Part shown: piece by piece, positions 34,143 to 41,932 of the stretch
How the letters are laid out: each line of letters opens with the position of its first letter
Numbering within the stretch: the first letter of the stretch is position 1
Source of the DNA: Bacillus sp. AFS098217
Lineage (GTDB): Bacteria; Bacillota; Bacilli; Bacillales; Bacillaceae_G
Length of the DNA: 47,308 nt
Assembly (NCBI RefSeq): GCF_002551815.1
Contig: NZ_NVPR01000056.1
Span: forward strand, 37,806 to 85,113
Direction of reading: 5' to 3'
The notes under the pieces: generated by a model
The model's database searches: none
Seen by the model: only the letters and a program-made list of their open reading frames with translations
Told to the model about the DNA's origin: nothing
Made by a program: the position numbers and the translations under genes

Positions 34143-34711
34143 AATTAGAACGGGTACTACCGTTTGCGCGCACACTTTTGCAAACAGCTGTTAAAGAAGG
34201 CGATTATGCCGTAGATGCAACGCTTGGCAATGGTCATGATACTTGTTTTTTAGCAGAGATTGTTGGAGAAAACGGGAAAGTATTTGGATTTGATATTCAA
34301 AAAGAAGCCATTGAAAGTTCGACTACTCATCTAAAAGAAAAAGGATTAGAAGAACGAACAGTTTTAATTCATGATAGCCACGATACGCTATTATCAATCT
34401 TGCCAGCAGAAGCAAAAGGCAAAGTAACGGGAGCAATTTTCAATCTAGGTTACCTTCCTGGCGGCGACAAGCATATCGTCACAAAACCGAACTCGACAAT
34501 TGCCGCTATCAAGCAGTTATTAGAAGTCATGGCGCCAGAAGGAATCATCGTTCTTGTCATTTATCACGGGCATCCAGAAGGACAAGTAGAACGCGATGCT
34601 GTCTTACAATTCGCCGAGGAGCTTGATCAAAAAGAAGCTCACGTACTTCGTTACGGATTCATTAACCAGCAAAACAACCCACCATTTATTGTGGCGATTG
34701 AAAAGCGCTAA
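34139..34711 (+). CDS. ytqB: SAM-dependent methyltransferase YtqB (MnmM)
   Basis: A 190-residue class I methyltransferase. The SAM-binding motif is DATLGNGHDTCFLAE (about residues 22-36), followed by GFDIQKEA and FNLGYLPGGDK. In B. subtilis this protein is MnmM, which methylates nm5s2U34 to mnm5s2U34. ATG at 34139 overlaps the ytqA stop (ATGA), so the two are translationally coupled. A terminator follows. Confidence 0.93.
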   Translation: MKLERVLPFARTLLQTAVKEGDYAVDATLGNGHDTCFLAEIVGENGKVFGFDIQKEAIESSTTHLKEKGLEERTVLIHDSHDTLLSILPAEAKGKVTGAIFNLGYLPGGDKHIVTKPNSTIAAIKQLLEVMAPEGIIVLVIYHGHPEGQVERDAVLQFAEELDQKEAHVLRYGFINQQNNPPFIVAIEKR

Positions 34712-34741
34712 ATATATCGGTGATTCGACAAGAAGCTTTAT

Positions 34742-34773
34742 AAAAAAACGTGCACGTGCTGCACGTTTTTTTA
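34742..34773 (+). terminator. Terminator of ytqAB
   Basis: AAAAAAACGTGCA pairs with TGCACGTTTTTTT around CGTGC; the T run serves the plus strand, the A run allows action on the minus strand too. Confidence 0.9.
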
Positions 34774-34839
34774 TTGTTCCAACAATAAGATATACCATAT
34801 AATGGATATAGAGAACCTATAAAGAAGGAGGCAATCATT

Positions 34840-35730
34840 TTGTTATTAGAACTAAAGGAAATACAGAAGGTCTATGGCAAACAACTGATACTAAAGGACA
34901 TTCATTTATCTATCCCAAAAGGACAAGCGGTTGCCATTATCGGTGGCAATGGTACTGGAAAAAGTACTTTACTCAAAATGATTGCTGGATTTATTGCCCC
35001 AACAACAGGCACAATCCACAAAGCATCAAATATGAAAATCGGATATGTACCCGAACATTTTCCAGAAGACATTCGTTTTACACTAGAAGATTATTTGTAC
35101 CACCTCGGCCGTATTCATGGTTTATCGAAAGAGTATTTACAAAACAAAATCCCTTTGCTTCTAGAAACTTTTCATTTACAACACGCCAATCATTCCGTTA
35201 TAAGAAATTTTTCAAAAGGAATGAAACAAAAAACAGGTATTATGCAGGCACTCCTTAGTGATGTCGATGTATTAATTTTAGATGAACCACTTTCTGGCCT
35301 TGATCCACAGTCCCAAAAAGAACTGGAACATATACTACTTACATTAAAAGAACAGGGTCTTACTATTCTCTTCACATGCCATGAAAAGCAACTATTAGAA
35401 AACTTTGCTGACCGAATCGTGACATTAGCGAACCATACCATTACAGCGGATATTTTAACATCTGATACAATCCCGAAAGAACATATCTATATAGAAGCAA
35501 CGGTACCGCACATTTTTTCTATCCCAGAATTACAGAAACAATCTGGCTGTATACATGTTACATACACCGAAAGCAAAAACCTTATTCGATTACAAATTGA
35601 AAAGACGTATACAAATGACATGCTTCAATATTTATTACATCACAATGCATTCATTACACTATTACAACCTAAATTCCTAAACAGAAAGAAGGATTGCTAT
35701 GATTGCACTCATTCGTTACAATTTTCTTGA
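34840..35730 (+). CDS. ABC transporter ATP-binding protein
   Basis: A 296-residue ATPase with Walker A GGNGTGKST, Q-loop near YVPEHFPED, signature FSKGMKQK, Walker B VLILDEPLSGLD and switch His in FTCHEKQ. The last 80 residues form an accessory domain. TTG at 34840 is the start, since AAGGAGG lies 8 nt upstream. It overlaps the permease gene by 32 bp. The pair has no substrate-binding protein and is probably an exporter. Confidence 0.9.
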   Translation: MLLELKEIQKVYGKQLILKDIHLSIPKGQAVAIIGGNGTGKSTLLKMIAGFIAPTTGTIHKASNMKIGYVPEHFPEDIRFTLEDYLYHLGRIHGLSKEYLQNKIPLLLETFHLQHANHSVIRNFSKGMKQKTGIMQALLSDVDVLILDEPLSGLDPQSQKELEHILLTLKEQGLTILFTCHEKQLLENFADRIVTLANHTITADILTSDTIPKEHIYIEATVPHIFSIPELQKQSGCIHVTYTESKNLIRLQIEKTYTNDMLQYLLHHNAFITLLQPKFLNRKKDCYDCTHSLQFS

Positions 35731-36388
35731 TTATACAAAGTCATATAAATATGTTCCGCCCATCGCGATGTATATCGTCAGTTTACTCTTTGTTTATTCC
35801 TACACACCAAATCCAATTGTTGCAACATATTTAGAAACAGCACTTACGCTCTACTTACTTTCAGCTTGGATTACAATTACACTATTTCATACGGAAGACC
35901 CTGTTCAAGAACAAATGACGCTTTCTCATACAAAAAACATATGGACCCTATACCTCGGTAAATATGTAACGGTACTTATCATTTGCAGCATTCTATCCCT
36001 TATATCTGTTATATATCCAATTGTCTTTCATATGTTTAACGAAAAGATGACGGTTTCATTATTTATCACTGGTCTCCTTTCGCACTTTTCTTTATCCATA
36101 CTCGGTATTTCAATCGCAACATTATTTACACGAAATATCATTAAAAAAGCAAGTACAGCTTGGCTTAGTCTTTCTTTTGTACTACTTATCACAATTGCTT
36201 CCATTCGTCTCAAAAAAGAAATGCCGGAACTATTATGGGTTTTCCCGCCCATCAATAGTTTTCTAATGCTCGGACAATATGAACAGCATTTGCTTGTTCA
36301 CGTACTTTGGCTTACTGCATGGGCACTTATCTACTCGCTCTTGTTAATTACTCTATTCCTTTTTCTCGTTCGAAAAAAACGCTTCTAA
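35699..36388 (+). CDS. ABC transporter permease, six-helix
   Basis: A 229-residue protein with six predicted membrane helices and a basic C-terminus (VRKKRF). It shows little beyond hydrophobic segments, but the overlap with the ATPase gene and its size identify it as the membrane partner. ATG at 35699 follows AGAAAGAAGG. Substrate unknown. Confidence 0.8.
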   Translation: MIALIRYNFLDYTKSYKYVPPIAMYIVSLLFVYSYTPNPIVATYLETALTLYLLSAWITITLFHTEDPVQEQMTLSHTKNIWTLYLGKYVTVLIICSILSLISVIYPIVFHMFNEKMTVSLFITGLLSHFSLSILGISIATLFTRNIIKKASTAWLSLSFVLLITIASIRLKKEMPELLWVFPPINSFLMLGQYEQHLLVHVLWLTAWALIYSLLLITLFLFLVRKKRF

Positions 36389-36463
36389 AGAAGGAATATA
36401 CGATAAAAATCAAGAAATTTTAAATTTATATATCAAAATTCATTCACATAAGGAGAACTAACA

Positions 36464-37162
36464 ATGATCGGAATATTAGCAGGAATGGGGCCAAAGTCAA
36501 CAGGCCCGTTCGTTGATACAGTAGTCGAGCAATGCCAAAACATATACGGTGCGAAACATGATATGGACTTTCCACATATGATGATTTATTCTTGTCCAAC
36601 ACCTTTTTATATGGATAGACCGATTGATCATCAAGCTATGGAAACGGCTATTATAAGTGGTGCACAAAAACTTGAAAGTACAGGTGTCGATTTTATCGCC
36701 ATGCCATGTAATACAGCACACCTCTATTTTAATCAGTTACAAGATTCGGTTTCTGTTCCCATTTTAAATATGGTAGATGAAACGATAAAAGAAATACCAA
36801 ATCATATAAAAAAAGTAGCTCTCTTAGCAACTGATGCGACTGTTCAATCTGGCATATATCAAGACGGTATTTCAAAGTGTGGTATGAACTATATCCATAA
36901 AGACAACTGGCAAAGAGATACCACTCAAATTATCTCGAAAATAAAAGTAGGAAACATAATAGAAGCAAGGGAATTATGGCGTACACTTTGCACAGAATTA
37001 GCTGAAGCAGTAGATGCCGTTATTATAGCTTGTACAGACTTGAATGTTGTATCAGGAGCAAATCCACATAACCTTTACTTTGTGGATTCATCTGTCTGCC
37101 TTGCTAAGGCTGTTGGCCATAGATATTTATCTATATATACATCAATTAAAAAACCAACATAA
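36464..37162 (+). CDS. Aspartate/glutamate racemase family protein
   Basis: A 232-residue PLP-independent amino-acid racemase. The two catalytic cysteines are C82 in MPCNTAH and C190 in IIACTDL; the N-terminus GILAGMGPKSTGPF is the family signature. The usual GCTE motif reads ACTD here, which may shift substrate preference. The last eight codons and the stop lie inside a bcr-type repeat (see 37132-37338), so the original C-terminus has been replaced or trimmed. ATG at 36464 follows AAGGAGAA. Likely products are D-aspartate or D-glutamate; not determined. Confidence 0.87.
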   Translation: MIGILAGMGPKSTGPFVDTVVEQCQNIYGAKHDMDFPHMMIYSCPTPFYMDRPIDHQAMETAIISGAQKLESTGVDFIAMPCNTAHLYFNQLQDSVSVPILNMVDETIKEIPNHIKKVALLATDATVQSGIYQDGISKCGMNYIHKDNWQRDTTQIISKIKVGNIIEARELWRTLCTELAEAVDAVIIACTDLNVVSGANPHNLYFVDSSVCLAKAVGHRYLSIYTSIKKPT

Positions 37163-37338
37163 CCCCCCCTCTTTTTAGATGGAAGAGAGCATCTGTTCAT
37201 GCATAGAAGCGGTCAGTGCCTTTTTCTGCTACATGCGAAGTAAAAACAGAAAGAGTAAACGAGTGTAAGTTACGTTTTATTCTACATAGCAGGGAATTTA
37301 GATGCCGAAAAATTAACATGGATTTATATAATCAAAAA
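37132..37338 (+). repeat. bcr-type dispersed repeat copy 3
   Basis: Begins TATATACATCAATTAAAAAA within the racemase gene, continues with the GAGAGCATCT, CATAGAAGCGGTCAGTGCC, ACATGCGAAGTAAAAACAGA and AAACGAGTGTAAGTTAC blocks and ends TAACATGGATTTATATA. The blocks match copies 4 and 6 (inverted) almost base for base. Confidence 0.88.
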
Positions 37339-37356
37339 AGATAGAAGGAGAATTTC

Positions 37357-37494
37357 ATGAAAATCGAAAACATCCCTTTCGAAATGAGCTATACATTCGA
37401 TGAAAAACTCCATGAAAAGCCAGTATCCCTTGCTCAAATGAAGCAAGGGATTACATTTCTCAAAACAAGTTTCAATACCCCAAACAGAATATAA
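37357..37494 (+). CDS. Small hypothetical protein, possibly truncated
   Basis: A 45-codon gene starting MKIENIPFEMSYTFDEKLHE, with AGAAGGAGAA well placed before ATG at 37357. The last three codons fall in a 31-bp block copied from the gene at 38729-39043 (see 37487-37517), so the frame probably ends at a recombination junction and the original protein was longer. No family recognised. Confidence 0.5.
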   Translation: MKIENIPFEMSYTFDEKLHEKPVSLAQMKQGITFLKTSFNTPNRI

Positions 37495-37517
37495 CCTACA
37501 AGCCAATTCCTACCATA
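37487..37517 (+). repeat. 31-bp fragment duplicated from the 38729-39043 gene
   Basis: GAATATAAC, one differing base, then TACAAGCCAATTCCTACCATA is present here and at 38842-38872 in the same orientation, 30 of 31 bases identical. At 38842 it is coding (minus strand, RNWLVSYIP); here it is not. Confidence 0.85.
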
Positions 37518-37542
37518 CATAAATCACAAAATCCCTAAAAAT

Positions 37543-37587
37543 AAAGGCGAACACATATTAGTCATGGGAAATATGCGTTCGCCTTTT
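37543..37587 (+). terminator. Terminator-like hairpin after the small gene
   Basis: AAAGGCGAAC-A-CATATT (37543-37559) pairs with AATATG-C-GTTCGCCTTT (37569-37585) with one internal mismatch, followed by T6. Confidence 0.85.
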
Positions 37588-37858
37588 TTCATTTTCTCAC
37601 ACCTAAGTCTCCTTTAGTAAAGAAAGACTCGATGTATTAGATAAATTTCATTGTATTTTCATGTTCTTCTCATATTGAGAAGATATAGTTTGAATTGTAG
37701 TTCAACAAAATTCTTGTTCTTGTGAACAATTCCCCATATATGAATGGGCATATAGCCAGGTGAACATATTTGGTTAGTAATATCACCAAAAAAAGATAGT
37801 GCTGATTATCTCAATACTTATCGTGTAGTTCCAAAGAGAAAATAAGGAGGATTCATAA
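37588..37858 (+). promoter_or_regulatory. Upstream region of the COG4705 gene with an inverted repeat
   Basis: No gene seen. GAATTGTAGTTCAACAA (37692-37708) and TTGTGAACAATTC (37720-37732) form an imperfect inverted repeat that could be an operator or a leader hairpin. The -35/-10 elements are not clear. TAAGGAGG at 37847 serves the next gene. Confidence 0.35.
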
Positions 37859-38692
37859 ATGACATATAACGGACAGGATTATAATAAGGATAAGCCATCC
37901 ATTTCAAATGAAATCGGGTCCGGCCCATCAAGAGCTCGGCAGATGTTGAACAAAGTTCCAGAAGTAACGATTTTCTTCTGGATTATTAAGATCATGGCAA
38001 CAACGGTAGGCGAGACAGCGGCAGACTTTCTGAATTTCAATATGAAATGGGGCTTGGCTAACACGACTTTTTTCATGAGTGTTTTGCTTCTCATCACATT
38101 GTTCTTTCAGTTTAGATCGAAGAAGTACGTGCCAAGTATATACTGGCTTGTTGTAGTGCTGATTAGTGTTGTCGGTACGTTGGTTACCGACAATCTCACG
38201 GACAACTTAGGGGTTGCTCTCGAGACAACTACCATCATCTTCACCCTCGCGCTGTTGGCGACCTTTGCAGCATGGTACGCGAGTGAGAAGACATTATCCA
38301 TTCACTCCATCTATACGACTAAGCGAGAAGTGTTCTACTGGTTAACCATCCTGTTCACCTTTGCCTTGGGCACCGCAGCTGGTGACCTTATATCAGAGGG
38401 ACTCCAATTAGGTTATTGGAAGTCAGCGCTCATGTTCGCTACAGTGATTGCGGTGGTAACCATCGCTTACTACCGTTTCAAGTTGAACCCAGTGCTGTCT
38501 TTCTGGATCGCCTACATCTTGACCCGTCCTTTTGGAGCTTCTCTTGGTGACTACCTGTCACAGCCTCATAAAGAGGGTGGACTTGGCCTAGGTACTACAG
38601 GAACAAGTATACTCTTCCTTGTAACAATTTTTGGTTTGGTCATCTATCTGACTAAGTCAAGAAGAGACGAGGTCTCGAGTTCAGTTGACTAA
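37859..38692 (+). CDS. COG4705-type polytopic membrane protein with internal fourfold repeat
   Basis: A 277-residue protein with about eight membrane helices. The opening KVPEVTIFFWIIKIMATTVGE is the signature of the COG4705 uncharacterised membrane family. The same idea recurs four times: TTVGETAADFL, TLVTDNLTDNLG, LGTAAGDLISEGL and FGASLGDYLS, each with small residues and an Asp that would line a pore or site. Function is not established. ATG at 37859 follows TAAGGAGGA. GC content is visibly higher than in adjacent genes, suggesting transfer. A terminator overlaps the stop. Confidence 0.78.
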   Translation: MTYNGQDYNKDKPSISNEIGSGPSRARQMLNKVPEVTIFFWIIKIMATTVGETAADFLNFNMKWGLANTTFFMSVLLLITLFFQFRSKKYVPSIYWLVVVLISVVGTLVTDNLTDNLGVALETTTIIFTLALLATFAAWYASEKTLSIHSIYTTKREVFYWLTILFTFALGTAAGDLISEGLQLGYWKSALMFATVIAVVTIAYYRFKLNPVLSFWIAYILTRPFGASLGDYLSQPHKEGGLGLGTTGTSILFLVTIFGLVIYLTKSRRDEVSSSVD

Positions 38693-38717
38693 AGACGTGC
38701 ATATGCACGTCTTTTTC
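38691..38717. terminator. Bidirectional terminator
   Basis: AAAGACGTGCAT (38691-38702) pairs perfectly with ATGCACGTCTTT (38703-38714), then T. It serves the COG4705 gene and, on the other strand, the gene at 38729-39043. Confidence 0.9.
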
Positions 38718-38728
38718 CATTCTAAAAC

Positions 38729-39043
38729 TCACAATATACCATTCGATATTTTCTTTAAAACCTTATTTAATACCTGTAAACAACAAGCTAGAACAGTAAT
38801 GATAATAATGATTGAAACAACAAATTTCAATGGCTCAAATGGAATATAACTTACAAGCCAATTCCTACCATAGTATATGAGAAGAACGGCAACGAAAATT
38901 GCTACGGTATAAGAAATAATAACGCTTAGTAATTGTGTCATGGTCAATTTTTTATACGTCTCTTTTATCTCTTTTCTACGCCCCCATGACACATATATCA
39001 ATGCTAATATAGAAAGAATCGAAAATATATTCCCCATACTCAC
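38729..39043 (-). CDS. Small membrane protein, three helices
   Basis: A 104-residue protein with three hydrophobic helices (about 4-18, 36-58, 70-92) and a conserved-looking loop YYGRNWLVSYIPFEPLKF. GTG at 39043 is the start; the ribosome binding site is a run of nine G followed by AAG. It is the second gene of a two-gene minus-strand unit and stands opposite a regulator/membrane-protein pair of similar design. Family not recognised. Confidence 0.6.
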   Translation of the reverse strand: MSMGNIFSILSILALIYVSWGRRKEIKETYKKLTMTQLLSVIISYTVAIFVAVLLIYYGRNWLVSYIPFEPLKFVVSIIIIITVLACCLQVLNKVLKKISNGIL

Positions 39044-39067
39044 AGTCAGCTTCCCCCCCCCTCTGCA

Positions 39068-39286
39068 TTAACTTATTTCCTTCTGTTTATCGTTAATCAA
39101 AAAGATAATATCACCAATAATAATAGCTCCTATAATAACCTGCGCTACATAATCCATTGTTGCTGGGCCACCAACTTTAATCATCATTATGTATATTCCA
39201 GTAATGAATGAGATAGAAAGGCAAACCAGTAATGTAATTTCTATATGTTCATATAGTTTTTGGAAGAAACGTTTCATTGGTATCAC
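39068..39286 (-). CDS. Small membrane protein, two helices
   Basis: A 72-residue protein with a basic start (MIPMKRFFQKLYEH) and two helices (ITLLVCLSISFITGIYIMMI and VAQVIIGAIIIGDIIFLI). ATG at 39286 follows AAGGAGTGA. The downstream gene at 38729-39043 starts 24 bp after its stop. Function unknown. Confidence 0.6.
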   Translation of the reverse strand: MIPMKRFFQKLYEHIEITLLVCLSISFITGIYIMMIKVGGPATMDYVAQVIIGAIIIGDIIFLINDKQKEIS

Positions 39287-39324
39287 TCCTTCACGTCCAA
39301 TTTACCATAAAATTCATATATTAG

Positions 39325-39385
39325 TTGACACTTACAGATATACGTAATATATTCTTTACATAAGTTAAAAATATATTACATAAGT
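39325..39385 (+). promoter_or_regulatory. Promoter and tandem operator of the XRE-type regulator
   Basis: TTGACA (39325-39330), a 17-bp spacer and TATATT (39348-39353) form a strong SigA promoter for the regulator at 39414. Two direct repeats TTACATAAGT follow at 39356-39365 and 39376-39385, exactly 20 bp apart, overlapping the expected start. They are good candidates for binding of the encoded repressor. Confidence 0.7.
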
Positions 39386-39413
39386 AATTTATTTCATTCA
39401 TCTGGAGGTGTGT

Positions 39414-39638
39414 ATGGGTAGTAAAAAAGGAAAGTTAGAAAACAATTTATATTTATTGCGTGCTGAACAACGTTGGTCACAAAAGTATGTTGCGGAAATG
39501 CTCGGAGTTAGCAGACAAACCATCCACTCTTTAGAGAGTAACAAATATAATCCATCACTTATGCTTGCTTTTCAAATTGCAAAACTATTCGAAGTCGAGA
39601 TTACAGACATTTTTCAATACTTAGAGGAGGAATCATGA
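39414..39638 (+). CDS. XRE-family small HTH transcription regulator
   Basis: A 74-residue protein that is almost only a helix-turn-helix domain: LYLLRAEQRWSQKYVAEMLG and VSRQTIHSLESNKYNPSL, ending IFQYLEEES. It is of the short YozG/YgzD kind that often pairs with a membrane protein. ATG at 39414 follows CTGGAGGTG. It overlaps the next gene by 4 bp and probably represses its own strong promoter. Confidence 0.88.
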   Translation: MGSKKGKLENNLYLLRAEQRWSQKYVAEMLGVSRQTIHSLESNKYNPSLMLAFQIAKLFEVEITDIFQYLEEES

Positions 39639-39928
39639 TGTTAGGGAATACAATTTTCATCATCGCAACAATCATTTTTGTTATTACAAGTGGAATCTTT
39701 ATAGGTTTTGTCTTTTCAGAAGGTAAAGACGAACGAGGGCAACAAATTCTCGGAAAATCTTTCAGTGTAGCTTTTATTTTCATTCTCGTTGGTTTTGTTG
39801 TTCAAAGTCTTCTGTTTAGATATGGAAATGTAGATTTAGAATTTATGAAAGTATATGTGACAACGTGGATTGCTATTGTTATGGCTAGCAATGCTATTAC
39901 CATTACTGTATTAAAAAGACGAGTATAA
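39635..39928 (+). CDS. Small membrane protein cotranscribed with the XRE regulator
   Basis: A 97-residue protein with three predicted helices and a cytoplasmic loop FSEGKDERGQQILGKSF between helices 1 and 2, of the DUF2178-like type. It begins at ATG 39635 (or 39638), overlapping the regulator's stop, with GAGGAGGA upstream. Such regulator/membrane pairs are common in Firmicutes; role unknown. Confidence 0.75.
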   Translation: MMLGNTIFIIATIIFVITSGIFIGFVFSEGKDERGQQILGKSFSVAFIFILVGFVVQSLLFRYGNVDLEFMKVYVTTWIAIVMASNAITITVLKRRV

Positions 39929-39951
39929 TCCAAAACATTTAGGCACAAAAC

Positions 39952-39982
39952 AACCGGTTCCTTGTACCTTCAGGAACCGGTT
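39952..39982. terminator. Hairpin after the XRE/membrane pair
   Basis: AACCGGTTCCT (39952-39962) pairs with AGGAACCGGTT (39972-39982) without mismatch. The T run is weak (CGTAGTTT). Confidence 0.7.
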
Positions 39983-40020
39983 CGTAGTTTAAAAAATTGG
40001 CTTATACGAATTACGCTTAT

Positions 40021-40407
40021 TTATTCAACCGACAGAAATATTTTTATACTACCATCTTTAGAATAAAATTCAAAATCCGTTTTATATGCTCTTTTTATAT
40101 CACTTTTCCAAATATCCACCCAAGCGTTAAACACACCTTTTGGATCAGTATGATCTACTTCTACAACATGGTAGTTACCTGCTGGAATGATGACACTACT
40201 TTCATCATTCCATTTCTCTTCCGTGCCAATATGCAAATCATAATCCCCTGTAAAATCACTTACATAATTATTATAAACAGCATATATATCACCTTTTAAA
40301 TTTAAACGAAGAAATTCTTCCCACAAATTCAATATGGCATCTGTACTTTGATTATTTGTTCTTATTTTCTTTCCATAAATATTTTTTTCAGTAATTGCTT
40401 TATTCAT
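40021..40407 (-). CDS. GyrI-like effector-binding domain protein
   Basis: A 128-residue stand-alone effector-binding domain of the GyrI/AraC-ligand-binding kind. The pattern LWEEF, AVYNNYVSDFTGDYDLHIG, then IIPAGNYHVVEV and the closing FEFYSKDGSIKIFLSVE follow the two SHS2 modules of the family. There is no DNA-binding domain. Relatives bind small hydrophobic cations or antibiotics. ATG at 40407 follows AGGAGGAAG. It is next to a WYL-domain regulator but separated from it by a repeat. Confidence 0.8.
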   Translation of the reverse strand: MNKAITEKNIYGKKIRTNNQSTDAILNLWEEFLRLNLKGDIYAVYNNYVSDFTGDYDLHIGTEEKWNDESSVIIPAGNYHVVEVDHTDPKGVFNAWVDIWKSDIKRAYKTDFEFYSKDGSIKIFLSVE

Positions 40408-40424
40408 CTATACTTCCTCCTACT

Positions 40425-40625
40425 ATATAAATTCATTTTAATTTTTCGACATCTAAATCCCCGCTATGCAGAATACAAAGTAACCTACACTCGTTTGCTC
40501 TTCCTGTTTTTACTTCGCATGTGGCAAAAAAAGGTCCTGACCGCTTCTTTCTATGCATGGCCAGACGTTCTCTCCCACCTGAAAAGAGGGGTTTTATGTC
40601 GGTTTTTTAATTGATGTATATACTT
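40425..40625 (-). repeat. bcr-type dispersed repeat copy 4 (inverted)
   Basis: The reverse complement starts TATATACATCAATTAAAAAA, contains AACGTCTGGCCATGCATAGA, GCGAAGTAAAAACAGGAAGA and AAACGAGTGTAGGTTAC, and ends GATTTAGATGTCGAAAAATT. It is inverted relative to copy 3 and fills the gap 40408-40665. Confidence 0.88.
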
Positions 40626-40665
40626 AATATGGAAAGTATAGCATTCATAGTATGACAACAGTCTG

Positions 40666-41577
40666 TCAGCTTTTATAAATAAATTCAATTTCATTCCTAT
40701 ATGCATTTTCAAGCCATAGTGGCGCTAATATTTTTACATGCCTACCAAACATCAATAAAAATGGCAATAAGTTTTTATCGGTATCATAATGAAAGGTTAC
40801 TTTTAAACTCCCGTCTTCAAGTACCATTATTTCATCCTCAATAAAAAAATCGTATAATTTCCCAAGTTCGCTTTTTGAAAACAACAATATAATCTTCTCT
40901 ACTTTAACTGCCTTATTCATTACGCGTTCGCTTTTCCCCGTATAGGCTGTTCTAGTATTATCATGTATTACTTCCATATCTCTAATCCTAGTCAACTTAA
41001 ATAATCTCAAAGCTTTTCTAGATTCGCAAAAGGCTTCTAAATACCAACTACCATTCATAAAATTTAATTTTAAAGGTTGAATCATTCGATTAGATATATT
41101 CGCTGTTTGTGACACATAAGAAATACGGATTTTATTTCCTTCATCAATTATAGAAAGTATTTTTTTGATCTTTCGTTTTGTTTCTTCTTCTATCGTTTCT
41201 CGATGTAATGTAGATGATGATATTGTGATATTGGAATGATACTCCTCTTTATTTTCTTTCAACAGTTCTATTTTTTTTTGTAAAATTGATAATTGATCAC
41301 TATCAAATAGTTCATTTTTTAATGTTAAACCTTCTAATAAAAACTTCTTTTCCTCCTCATTAAATGTAAATTTATCTAATCGATAATTATCAATTAAAGT
41401 AAAACCACCATTCTTTCCTAAATAAGAAATAACAGGAATACCGATTGATGATAAAGCATCTATATCTCGATAGATCGTTCTTTTACTTACTTCAAATGTA
41501 TTGGCTAATTCTTCAGCAGAAACAATATCTTTCTTCAATAAATAGATAAGTATGGAAAACATTCTCTCTGTTTTCAT
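40666..41577 (-). CDS. YafY-type transcription regulator (HTH-11 and WYL domains)
   Basis: A 303-residue regulator. The N-terminal winged helix is intact (SAEELANTFEVSKRTIYRDI, residues about 19-38), followed by a linker, a WYL domain (IRISYVSQ...SWYLEAFCESRKALRLFKL) and the C-terminal WCX extension. WYL domains sense ligands, often nucleic acids or nucleotides, and such proteins frequently control defence or stress genes; its target here is unknown. ATG at 41577 has GGAGG 12 nt upstream. Confidence 0.88.
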   Translation of the reverse strand: MKTERMFSILIYLLKKDIVSAEELANTFEVSKRTIYRDIDALSSIGIPVISYLGKNGGFTLIDNYRLDKFTFNEEEKKFLLEGLTLKNELFDSDQLSILQKKIELLKENKEEYHSNITISSSTLHRETIEEETKRKIKKILSIIDEGNKIRISYVSQTANISNRMIQPLKLNFMNGSWYLEAFCESRKALRLFKLTRIRDMEVIHDNTRTAYTGKSERVMNKAVKVEKIILLFSKSELGKLYDFFIEDEIMVLEDGSLKVTFHYDTDKNLLPFLLMFGRHVKILAPLWLENAYRNEIEFIYKS

Positions 41578-41589
41578 GGTGTACCGGGC

Positions 41590-41750
41590 CTCCTATGGGG
41601 GATATGTGAACGATTAACAGATCGACTTTCAATGAGCCTTTTATCTTCCAAGATCGTTATTACATACAAAAAGAACCGGATGTTGGCCAGTTCACTCCTA
41701 TTCACTTCCATTATTTTGCAAAATACTTTCTTTTTCAACCTTAAGTAAAC
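41590..41750. other. Gap with decayed coding-like frames
   Basis: No start codon with a ribosome binding site. A plus-strand frame reads EPFIFQDRYYIQKEPDVGQF and ends at a stop near 41745, which looks protein-like and may be the end of a lost gene. Confidence 0.3.
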
Positions 41751-41754
41751 CAAA

Positions 41755-41932
41755 CCTATATTTTCAACATATAAGTTGCTGTTATGCAGAATAAAACATA
41801 ACCTGCTCTCGCATTCTCCCTTTGTTTTCACCCTTGCATGTGGCAAAAAAGGCCCTAACCGCTTCTATGCATGGCTAGATGCTCTCTTCCACGTAAAAGA
41901 AAGGAGTTTTTATGTCGGTTTTTCCACTCATA
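41755..41932 (-). repeat. bcr-type dispersed repeat copy 5 (inverted, diverged)
   Basis: Matches copy 6 well over GCATGTGGCAAAAAAGGCCC, TAACCGCTTCTATGCATGGC and TAGATGCTCTCT, but its distal end (41760-41830) has drifted: the GTCGAAAAA block is absent. Confidence 0.8.
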
